Of a DNA stretch of 64,000 nt, positions 57,622 to 64,000 are shown in pieces; the stretch's first letter is position 1; each line of letters begins with the position of its first letter. Source of the stretch: Gammaproteobacteria bacterium (GTDB taxonomy: Bacteria > Pseudomonadota > Gammaproteobacteria > Pseudomonadales > Pseudomonadaceae); contig CAJCIO010000001.1 of NCBI GenBank assembly GCA_903970465.1, positions 21,775 through 85,774 on the forward strand, written 5' to 3'. The translations under genes and the position numbers were made by a program. Below the pieces are notes generated by a model. The model had not been told where the DNA came from. It saw only the letters and a program-made list of their open reading frames with translations, and made no database searches.

Positions 57622-59136
57622 TCAGCCCAGAAACAACTGATACGCCGGATTATCCGTCTCATCCCAATAGGGATAGCCGATGGCATCCAGGGCCGCTGTC
57701 ACCAGATGACGCTCATCCTCCGGCACCTGCAAGCCCGCTACCACCCGGCCGTCCGCCGCGCCGTGGTTGCGGTAGTGGAACATCGAGATATTCCAGCGCC
57801 CGCCCAGCTTGCTGAGGAAATTGAACAACGCCCCCGGCCGCTCCGGAAACTCGAAGCGCATGACACGCTCGTCACTGACCTTCTCCGCATGCCCACCCAC
57901 CATATGGCGAATATGCAGCTTGGCCAGCTCGTTGTCGGTCAGATCCAGCACCGGGAAGCCCTGCTCGCGCAGATTGGCCAGCAACGCATCGCGCGGGTCG
58001 TTTTCCGGATGGGTCTGCACACCGACAAAGATGTGCGCCTCGCGGCCGCTGTGGAAACGATAGTTGAATTCGGTGATCTGGCGCTTGCCGATGGCTTGGC
58101 AAAACGCCTTGAAGCTGCCCGGCTGCTCTGGAATGGTCACGGCGATGATGGCTTCACGGCCCTCGCCCAGTTCCGCGCGCTCGGCCACATGGCGCAAGCG
58201 GTCGAAATTGACGTTGGCACCGGAGTCGATCGCCACCAGGGTCTGCCCGGTCACGCCGTAGAGCTCGATGTACTTCTTGATGCCGGCCACACCCAGCGCA
58301 CCGGCAGGTTCGGTGATCGAGCGGGTATCGTCGTAGATATCCTTGATCGCCGCGCAAATCTCATCGGTACTGACCGTCACGACCTCGTCGACATAGTCTT
58401 TGCAGATGTCGAAGGTGTACTGGCCGATCTGCGCCACCGCCACGCCGTCCGCGAATAGCCCGACCTGCGACAACACCACGCGCTCGCCCGCCGCCATGGC
58501 GGCTTGCAGGCAGTTGGAGTCATCGGGCTCGACACCGATGACCTTGATGTCCGGGCGCAAATACTTCACGTAGGCGGCGATGCCGGCAATCAGCCCGCCG
58601 CCACCGACCGGCACGAAGATCGCGTTCAGCGGCCCCGGGTGCTGGCGCAGAATCTCCATGGCCACGGTGCCCTGGCCGGCGATGGTGTCCGGGTCGTCAT
58701 AGGGATGCACATAGACATAGCCCTTTTCATCCACCAACTTGAGCGAATAAGCCAGCGCCTCAGGGAAGGAGTCGCCGTGCAGCACCACCTTGCCGCCCCG
58801 CGAGCGCACGCCCTCGACCTTGATCTCCGGCGTGGTCCGCGGCATCACGATAGTGGCCTTGACCCCCATCTTCTTCGCCGCCAGCGCCAGACCCTGGGCG
58901 TGGTTGCCAGCCGACGCGGTAACCACGCCCCGGGCGCGCTCGGCATCAGTCAGATGCGCCAACTTGTTGTACGCACCGCGCACCTTGAAGGAAAACACCG
59001 GCTGCAGGTCTTCGCGCTTGAGCAGCACCGTGTTGCCCAGCCGCCTGGACAGCTGACCGGCCTGCTGCAACGGCGTTTCGACGGCGACGTCGTAGACGCG
59101 CGAGGTGAGGATTTTCTTTACGTACTGTTCGAGCAT
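57622..59136 (-). CDS. ilvA: Biosynthetic threonine ammonia-lyase
   Basis: PLP-dependent deamination of threonine to 2-oxobutyrate, the entry to isoleucine synthesis. The 504-aa enzyme has the PLP Lys in FSFKVRGAYNK (about residue 53), glycine loop VPVGGGGLIAG, and two C-terminal ACT-like regulatory domains (about 325-410 and 420-500) for isoleucine/valine control. It starts at ATG 59136. It pairs functionally with ilvD in this window. Confidence 0.97.
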   Translation of the reverse strand: MLEQYVKKILTSRVYDVAVETPLQQAGQLSRRLGNTVLLKREDLQPVFSFKVRGAYNKLAHLTDAERARGVVTASAGNHAQGLALAAKKMGVKATIVMPRTTPEIKVEGVRSRGGKVVLHGDSFPEALAYSLKLVDEKGYVYVHPYDDPDTIAGQGTVAMEILRQHPGPLNAIFVPVGGGGLIAGIAAYVKYLRPDIKVIGVEPDDSNCLQAAMAAGERVVLSQVGLFADGVAVAQIGQYTFDICKDYVDEVVTVSTDEICAAIKDIYDDTRSITEPAGALGVAGIKKYIELYGVTGQTLVAIDSGANVNFDRLRHVAERAELGEGREAIIAVTIPEQPGSFKAFCQAIGKRQITEFNYRFHSGREAHIFVGVQTHPENDPRDALLANLREQGFPVLDLTDNELAKLHIRHMVGGHAEKVSDERVMRFEFPERPGALFNFLSKLGGRWNISMFHYRNHGAADGRVVAGLQVPEDERHLVTAALDAIGYPYWDETDNPAYQLFLG

Positions 59137-59283
59137 CGGAAAAAATCACTGCTGGCGGTGGTTGCAAGGACGGGGAGTCTAACCCAGCGCTTGGCGCGAC
59201 GACCACACGCGCCCGGGTTTTAGCCAACGGATACGGCTATAATGCGCCCCCTCAGATAGACCCTGCCCGCTTCCGGAGCCCGC

Positions 59284-59955
59284 ATGACCCAGGACCAACT
59301 CAAACAGGCCGTCGCCCAGGCCGCCGTCGATTTCATTCTGCCCAAGCTCGACGACAAGAGCGTCGTGGGCGTTGGCACTGGCTCCACCGCCAACTGCTTC
59401 ATCGACGCCCTGGCGCTGCACAAGGGTGCCTTCGACGGCGCCGTGGCCAGCTCCGAAGCCACGGCCGCACGCCTCAAGGGCCATGGTATCCCGGTGTACG
59501 AGTTGAATACGGTGAGCGACCTGGAGTTCTACGTCGACGGCGCCGACGAGAGCGATGAAGGCCTGAATCTGATCAAGGGCGGAGGCGCGGCATTGACCCG
59601 CGAGAAGATCGTCGCGGCCGTGGCCAAGACGTTCATCTGCATTGCCGATGCCAGCAAACTGGTGCCAGTGCTGGGCAACTTCCCGCTGCCGGTCGAAGTG
59701 ATCCCCATGGCGCGCAGCCATGTGGCGCGCCAACTGGTCAAACTGGGCGGCGACCCGGTCTATCGCGACGGCGTGCTGACAGATAACGGCAATATCATCA
59801 TTGATGTGCACAACCTGCAGATCACTGACCCGGTGCTGCTGGAAAGCCAGATCAACGCGATCGTCGGGGTCGTGACCAACGGCCTGTTCGCGGCCCGCTC
59901 GGCGGATTTGCTGTTGCTGGGGACGACCGAGGGTGTGAGAACCCTGAAGAAGTAA
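59284..59955 (+). CDS. rpiA: Ribose-5-phosphate isomerase A
   Basis: Interconverts ribose-5-phosphate and ribulose-5-phosphate. The 223-aa RpiA has [15 protein letters not shown] (phosphate loop), [26 protein letters not shown] with the catalytic Asp/Glu/Lys set, and a C-terminal [19 protein letters not shown]. It is divergent from ilvA over 147 bp, as in other Pseudomonas. Confidence 0.97.
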   Translation: MTQDQLKQAVAQAAVDFILPKLDDKSVVGVGTGSTANCFIDALALHKGAFDGAVASSEATAARLKGHGIPVYELNTVSDLEFYVDGADESDEGLNLIKGGGAALTREKIVAAVAKTFICIADASKLVPVLGNFPLPVEVIPMARSHVARQLVKLGGDPVYRDGVLTDNGNIIIDVHNLQITDPVLLESQINAIVGVVTNGLFAARSADLLLLGTTEGVRTLKK

Positions 59956-59967
59956 GCTGCTGCCCCT

Positions 59968-60052
59968 GGCCTCTTCGCGAGCAAGCTTTGCTCCCACAGA
60001 TGGTGCCGATACCTGTGGAAGCAGGGGTGCGCGTTTGGCGGCGAAGAGGCCA
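59968..60052. repeat. REP inverted pair (long loop)
   Basis: GGCCTCTTCGCGAGCAAGCT (from 59968) opposes GGCGGCGAAGAGGCC (ending 60052), between the convergent rpiA and fumarylacetoacetase-family stops. The loop holds a degenerate half. Confidence 0.75.
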
Positions 60053-60078
60053 GCAAGCCCAGCGTAAATCTGTCGTTC

Positions 60079-60744
60079 TTACAAAACCGTTGTAGCGAAG
60101 CGGCTGGCACCCGGCAGCTCAAGTACCAGCTCATCCCCCGGATTCAACGGCCCCACGCCAGCCGGCGTACCGGTCATGATCACATCCCCCGCCTGCAGCG
60201 AAAAACACGCCGCCATGTACTGGATCATCGGCACGATCGGGTTGAGCATCAGGCTGCTGTTGCCGTCCTGACGCACAGCGCCATTGAGGGTCAAGCGCAC
60301 CGGAATATCGGTCAGATCACTGTAAGTGCTGGCCGCCACGAACGGTGCTATCACACAGGCCCCGTCAAATGACTTGGCGATTTCCCACGGCAAACCCTTC
60401 TCTTTCAGCTTCGACTGCACGTCACGCAAGGTCAAATCCAGCGCCGGTGCATAACCGCTGATAGCGTCCAGCACTTCTTCAACGCTGGGCTTGGTCGACA
60501 GCGACTTGCCCAACAATACGGCGATCTCGGTTTCGTAGTGCACCGACCCGCGATCAGTCGGCACCTTGAAGCCACCTTCCGACGGCACCACGCAGCTGCC
60601 CGGCTTGATGAACAGCAGCGGCTCGGTAGGGACCGGATTGTCCAGCTCCTTGGCATGTTCGGCATAGTTGCGGCCGATACAGACCACTTTCCCGACCGGA
60701 TAGTGAATCCGGGTCCCGTCAGCGTACTGGTGTTGATAGCTCAT
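60079..60744 (-). CDS. Fumarylacetoacetate hydrolase family protein
   Basis: A 221-aa FAH-fold hydrolase or isomerase. Family landmarks are visible: VVCIGRNYAEHAKEL near the N-terminus, the metal-site Glu pair in SVHYETEIAVLLG, and DVIMTGTPAGVGPL. Substrates in this family include acylpyruvates, oxaloacetate and homoprotocatechuate products; the one here is unresolved. It starts at ATG 60744, 44 bp downstream of the FAD dehydrogenase gene on the same strand, so a joint role in 2-oxo/hydroxy-acid catabolism is plausible. Confidence 0.9.
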   Translation of the reverse strand: MSYQHQYADGTRIHYPVGKVVCIGRNYAEHAKELDNPVPTEPLLFIKPGSCVVPSEGGFKVPTDRGSVHYETEIAVLLGKSLSTKPSVEEVLDAISGYAPALDLTLRDVQSKLKEKGLPWEIAKSFDGACVIAPFVAASTYSDLTDIPVRLTLNGAVRQDGNSSLMLNPIVPMIQYMAACFSLQAGDVIMTGTPAGVGPLNPGDELVLELPGASRFATTVL

Positions 60745-60788
60745 GAACGACTCCTCTGCCTGCTGGAATGTGCTTGGAAGCAATGCGC

Positions 60789-62192
60789 TTAGTGGTCTTG
60801 CACAGCAAAAATCTTGCCGGGGTTCATGATCCCGTTGGGGTCGAACACCGCTTTCATGGCCTTCATGTACTCGATTTCGATTGGCGAGCGGCTATAGGTC
60901 AGATAATCGCGCTTGGTCATGCCCACGCCATGTTCGGCGGATATCGAGCCGTTGTACTTCTGCACCGTCTCGAATACCCACTTGTTGACCGTGGCACACT
61001 TGGCGAAGAATTCGTCCTTGGACAAACCGTCCGGCTTGAGAATATTCAAGTGCAGGTTGCCGTCACCGATGTGGCCAAACCAGACAATCTCGAAGTCGGG
61101 ATAGAATTCGCCGACGATCGCGTCAATCTCCTTCAAGAACGCCGGGACTTTCGACACAGTCACCGAGATGTCGTTCTTATAGGGCGTCCAGTGCGAGATG
61201 GTCTCGGAGATGTATTCGCGCAGTTTCCAGAGATTCTGCAACTGCTGCTCGCTCTGACTCATCACGCCATCGACCACCCAGCCTTGCTCCACGCAATGCT
61301 CGAACGTGGCGAGGGCGTCATTGGCGACCTCTTCAGTGGTGGCTTCGAATTCCAGCAGAGCATAGAACGGGCAATCGGACTCGAATGGCTTGGGCACATC
61401 GCCGCGGCCCAGCACCTTGGCCAAGGCCTTGTCGGAAAAGAACTCGAACGCGGTCAAATCCAGCTTGTTCTGGAACGCATGCAATACCGGCATGATCGAA
61501 TCGAAGTCGGCGGTCCCCAGCACCATGGCAGTGAGGTTCTTGGGCGCGCGATCAAGGCGCATGGTGGCCTCGACCACGAAGCCCAGTGTGCCCTCGGCGC
61601 CGATGAACAACTGGCGCAGGTCGTAACCGGTGGCGTTCTTGATCAGGTCCTTGTTCAGTTCGAGCAAGTCGCCCTTGCCGGTCACCACCTTCATGCCCGC
61701 CACCCAGTTGCGGGTCATGCCGTAGCGAATGACCTTGATACCGCCTGCATTGGTGCCGATATTGCCGCCAATCTGGCTAGAACCCGCAGACGCGAAGTCC
61801 ACCGGGTAATACAGATTGTGTTCTTGCGCGAGGTTTTGCAGATGCTCGGTGACCACCCCTGCTTGGCAAACCACGGTGCGGTCCACGCTATTGAAGTCCA
61901 GCACCTGATTCATGTAGTCGAACGACACCACCACCTCACCGTTGGCCGCCACCGCCGCCGCAGACAGCCCGGTGCGACCGCCCGAGGGCACCAAAGCGAC
62001 CTTGCGCTCATTGGCCCAGCGCACCACAGCCTGCACTTGCTCGATGGTCTTGGGGAAGACGATGGCCAGGGGCGCCGGGGGGAAGTGTTTGGTCCAGTCC
62101 TTGCCGAATGTTTCCAGAGACGCAGCGTCGGTCAGGACCTTGCCGGGCTCCACCAGGTTCATCAACTCATCGATCAGGGCAGGATGGGTCAT
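60789..62192 (-). CDS. FAD-linked 2-hydroxyacid dehydrogenase (D-2-hydroxyglutarate/D-lactate type)
   Basis: A 467-aa VAO/PCMH-fold flavoprotein. FAD-binding region VALVPSGGRTGLSAAAVAANG is near 75-95, followed by ASAGSSQIGGNIGTNAGG. The C-terminal substrate domain ends in NGSISAEHGVGMTKRDYL, the conserved H-G-x-G motif. The GlcD/D2HGDH group oxidises 2-hydroxyglutarate, lactate or glycolate. It is divergent from serA. SerA enzymes can produce D-2-hydroxyglutarate as a side product and D2HGDH clears it, so the pairing is functionally sensible. ATG 62192 was used. Confidence 0.92.
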   Translation of the reverse strand: MTHPALIDELMNLVEPGKVLTDAASLETFGKDWTKHFPPAPLAIVFPKTIEQVQAVVRWANERKVALVPSGGRTGLSAAAVAANGEVVVSFDYMNQVLDFNSVDRTVVCQAGVVTEHLQNLAQEHNLYYPVDFASAGSSQIGGNIGTNAGGIKVIRYGMTRNWVAGMKVVTGKGDLLELNKDLIKNATGYDLRQLFIGAEGTLGFVVEATMRLDRAPKNLTAMVLGTADFDSIMPVLHAFQNKLDLTAFEFFSDKALAKVLGRGDVPKPFESDCPFYALLEFEATTEEVANDALATFEHCVEQGWVVDGVMSQSEQQLQNLWKLREYISETISHWTPYKNDISVTVSKVPAFLKEIDAIVGEFYPDFEIVWFGHIGDGNLHLNILKPDGLSKDEFFAKCATVNKWVFETVQKYNGSISAEHGVGMTKRDYLTYSRSPIEIEYMKAMKAVFDPNGIMNPGKIFAVQDH

Positions 62193-62360
62193 CGATAGAA
62201 CTCTCAAACGATTCATGGTCACCCTGAGCCGTATTCACGTGCCAGGGATGGGCGTTCTGCGGGGTGCATATGCTAGCATACGCCCCCCGCCAATCGAGCT
62301 TTGAGCCGTGGCGCGGCGCTTTACTTACTGCCAATTTCTCCGGGACACAGGTTTACGCAG

Positions 62361-63590
62361 ATGAGCAAGACTTCCCTCGACAAGAGCAAGATCAAGTTCC
62401 TTCTTCTCGAAGGCGTCCATCAATCCGCCGTCGACGTCCTCAAGGCCGCCGGTTATTCCAGCATCGAATATCACACCAAGTCGCTGCCGGAAGCCGAGCT
62501 CAAGGAAAAGATCGCTGACGCCCACTTCATCGGTATCCGCTCGCGCACTCAGCTGACCGAAGAAATGTTCGACGCTGCCAAAAAACTGGTTGCCGTCGGT
62601 TGCTTCTGCATCGGTACCAACCAGGTAGACCTCAACGCCGCCCGCGAGCGTGGCATCGCCGTGTTCAACGCGCCGTACTCCAACACCCGTTCGGTGGCCG
62701 AGCTGGTGCTGGCCGAGGCCATCCTGCTGCTGCGCGGCATCCCCGAGAAAAACGCTTCCTGCCACCGTGGTGGCTGGATCAAAAGCGCGGCCAATTCCTT
62801 CGAAATCCGCGGCAAGAAACTGGGTATCGTCGGCTACGGTTCGATCGGTACGCAACTGTCGGTCCTGGCCGAAGGCTTGGGCATGCAGGTGTTTTTCTTC
62901 GACCCGCTGACCAAGCTGCCACTGGGCAACGCGACCCAGGTCGCCAGCCTGACCGAGCTGCTGGGCATGGCCGACATCGTCTCGCTGCACGTGCCTGAGC
63001 TGCCATCCACCCAATGGATGATCGGCGAGAAAGAAATCCGCTCCATGAAGAAAGGCGCGATCCTGATCAACGCCGCCCGCGGCTCCGTGGTCGAGCTGAA
63101 CGCCCTGGCCGACGCGATCAAGGACAAACACCTGATCGGCGCTGCCATCGACGTGTTCCCGGTCGAGCCGCGCTCCAACGATGACGTCTTCGAAAGCCCG
63201 CTGCGTGGCCTCGACAACGTCATCCTGACCCCGCACATCGGCGGCTCCACCGCTGAAGCCCAAGCCAACATCGGCCTGGAAGTGGCAGAAAAACTGGTCA
63301 AGTACAGCGACAACGGCACGTCGGTTTCGTCGGTCAACTTCCCGGAAGTGGCGCTGCCCGCTCACCCTGGCAAGCACCGCCTGCTGCACATCCACGAGAA
63401 CGTTCCGGGCGTGTTGAGCGAAATCAACAAGGTGTTCGCCGAAAACGGCATCAACATCTCCGGTCAGTTCCTGCAGACCAACGAGAAAGTCGGCTACGTG
63501 GTCATCGACGTCGATGCCGAGTACTCCGACCTGGCGCAGGAAAAACTGCAACAGGTCAACGGCACCATTCGTTGCCGCGTACTGTTCTGA
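62361..63590 (+). CDS. serA: D-3-phosphoglycerate dehydrogenase
   Basis: The first step of serine synthesis from 3-phosphoglycerate. The 409-aa product has a Rossmann NAD motif LGIVGYGSIGTQLSVLA (about 153-169), catalytic Arg/Glu/His set (INAARGSVVEL, LTPHIGGSTAEAQ), and a C-terminal ACT domain (about 335-409, HENVPGVLSEINKVF) for serine feedback. ATG 62361 was fixed by the family N-terminus; an extension to 62301 was rejected. A terminator follows. Confidence 0.97.
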   Translation: MSKTSLDKSKIKFLLLEGVHQSAVDVLKAAGYSSIEYHTKSLPEAELKEKIADAHFIGIRSRTQLTEEMFDAAKKLVAVGCFCIGTNQVDLNAARERGIAVFNAPYSNTRSVAELVLAEAILLLRGIPEKNASCHRGGWIKSAANSFEIRGKKLGIVGYGSIGTQLSVLAEGLGMQVFFFDPLTKLPLGNATQVASLTELLGMADIVSLHVPELPSTQWMIGEKEIRSMKKGAILINAARGSVVELNALADAIKDKHLIGAAIDVFPVEPRSNDDVFESPLRGLDNVILTPHIGGSTAEAQANIGLEVAEKLVKYSDNGTSVSSVNFPEVALPAHPGKHRLLHIHENVPGVLSEINKVFAENGINISGQFLQTNEKVGYVVIDVDAEYSDLAQEKLQQVNGTIRCRVLF

Positions 63591-63610
63591 TTGCTGTGAA
63601 GCGCTGAAAG

Positions 63611-63638
63611 AGGGGGGCCCGGGTGGCCTCCCTTTTTT
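63611..63638 (+). terminator. Intrinsic terminator of serA
   Basis: GGGGGGCC and GGCCTCCC form a stem with one G-U pair, followed by a run of T, 21 bp after the stop. Confidence 0.8.
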
Positions 63639-63658
63639 ATTGTCTCAGTGATGACCTT

Positions 63659-63735
63659 TTCGCGGGCAAGCTTTGCTCCCACCGAGCTGACCGGACCTGA
63701 GTCGTAAACCCATGGGAGTAAGGCTTGCCCGCGAA
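63659..63735. repeat. REP inverted pair
   Basis: TTCGCGGGCAAGCTTTGCTC (from 63659) opposes AAGGCTTGCCCGCGAA (ending 63735), between serA and the next gene. Confidence 0.85.
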
Positions 63736-63805
63736 ACGATTCCGGCCACACCGACAAATTCAGCCCGCATGCTAAAGTCATTCAATTTCGCGGGGAAATG
63801 ACGCC

Positions 63806-64000
63806 TTGAACCCGACCACCTTCACCCCAGCCCCGGATCACCCGCCGGCCACCGCCTTCATCGGCCTGGCGCCCTTCTTGCGCATGAGCATCGCCGGCAT
63901 CGATTTCAGCCTGCAGGCCGCCGAGATGCTCGACCTGGCGCAACTGCATCCTGAAGACCCCGAGTTATGGCTGAATCTTTCCACCGCACTGCTGTGCATC
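63806..64000 (+). CDS. TPR-like protein, 5' part only
   Basis: 65 in-frame codons from TTG 63806 (GGGGA site 9 nt upstream) to the window edge. The visible region includes AEMLDLAQLHPEDPELWLNLSTALL, a helix pair of tetratricopeptide-repeat type. Proteins of this sort, with a C-terminal glycosyltransferase or sulfotransferase-like domain, often follow serA in Pseudomonas, but the distal domain is outside the window. Confidence 0.65.
   Translation, partial: MNPTTFTPAPDHPPATAFIGLAPFLRMSIAGIDFSLQAAEMLDLAQLHPEDPELWLNLSTALLCI

Noticed and set aside
60768..62198. A 476-codon open frame antisense to the FAD dehydrogenase
   Set aside because: Shadow of a real gene in high-GC sequence, with His/Val/Gly-rich composition and no family resemblance.

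Overview
The window is a high-GC gammaproteobacterial chromosome segment, almost certainly a Pseudomonas of the fluorescens/putida type. The evidence is the gene content, the protein sequences and the many intergenic REP elements (CGCGGGCAAGC...GCTCCCACAG). From memory, the backbone order (pilT-yggS-proC-yggT-metX-metW-rdgB-hemW, then trmB-thiG-thiS, rpoH-ftsXEY, coaD, mutM, ilvD, folA, thyA-lgt, ptsP-rppH, ilvA, rpiA, serA) follows the P. aeruginosa PA0395 to PA0316 region. Most of the window is therefore conserved housekeeping sequence. No rRNA, tRNA, CRISPR array, transposase or phage gene was seen.

Layout. 1-4.7 kb: TM2 protein (cut by the window edge), NlpC/P60 peptidase, pilT, PLP-binding protein, proline synthesis, YggT. 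4.9-8.9 kb: methionine genes metX-metW, nucleotide-pool cleaner rdgB, heme chaperone hemW, a DUF3392 protein. 9-12.2 kb: thiS-thiG-trmB, a DUF423 membrane protein, peptidoglycan glycosyltransferase mtgA. 12.2-16.5 kb: ftsY-ftsE-ftsX and rpoH. 16.7-22 kb: a pair of M16 peptidases, rsmD, a YheT-type hydrolase, sseA. 22-27.6 kb: TetR regulator, coaD, ferredoxin, mutM, an HDOD protein and an rRNA methyltransferase.

Accessory content sits in three places. (i) 27.6-29.1 kb: an MFS drug-efflux gene with a terminator hairpin in its leader. (ii) 30.7-32.5 kb: an AT-richer two-gene unit, a glycine-zipper toxin-like protein with a C-terminal ParB/sulfiredoxin-like domain plus a small acidic putative immunity protein. 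It is bracketed by an imperfect 39-bp direct repeat. (iii) 40.9-50.2 kb: a five-gene peptide-export operon (52-aa precursor, HlyD adaptor, C39-peptidase ABC exporter, LpxL-like acyltransferase, NodT/OprM-type outer-membrane factor), followed by a cadA/cadR metal-resistance pair.

The peptide operon is the best candidate for an undescribed system. It has a complete one-step export machine with an intact C39 protease triad and a tiny hydrophobic cargo. A lipid-A-type acyltransferase with a non-canonical active-site motif is translationally locked between exporter and outer-membrane channel. This suggests a secreted, possibly acylated, microcin-like peptide. The remainder (50-64 kb) is housekeeping: thyA, lgt, an NRDE protein, ptsP, rppH, a HAD phosphatase, ilvA, rpiA, a fumarylacetoacetase-family hydrolase, an FAD-linked 2-hydroxyacid dehydrogenase, serA and the start of a TPR-like protein.
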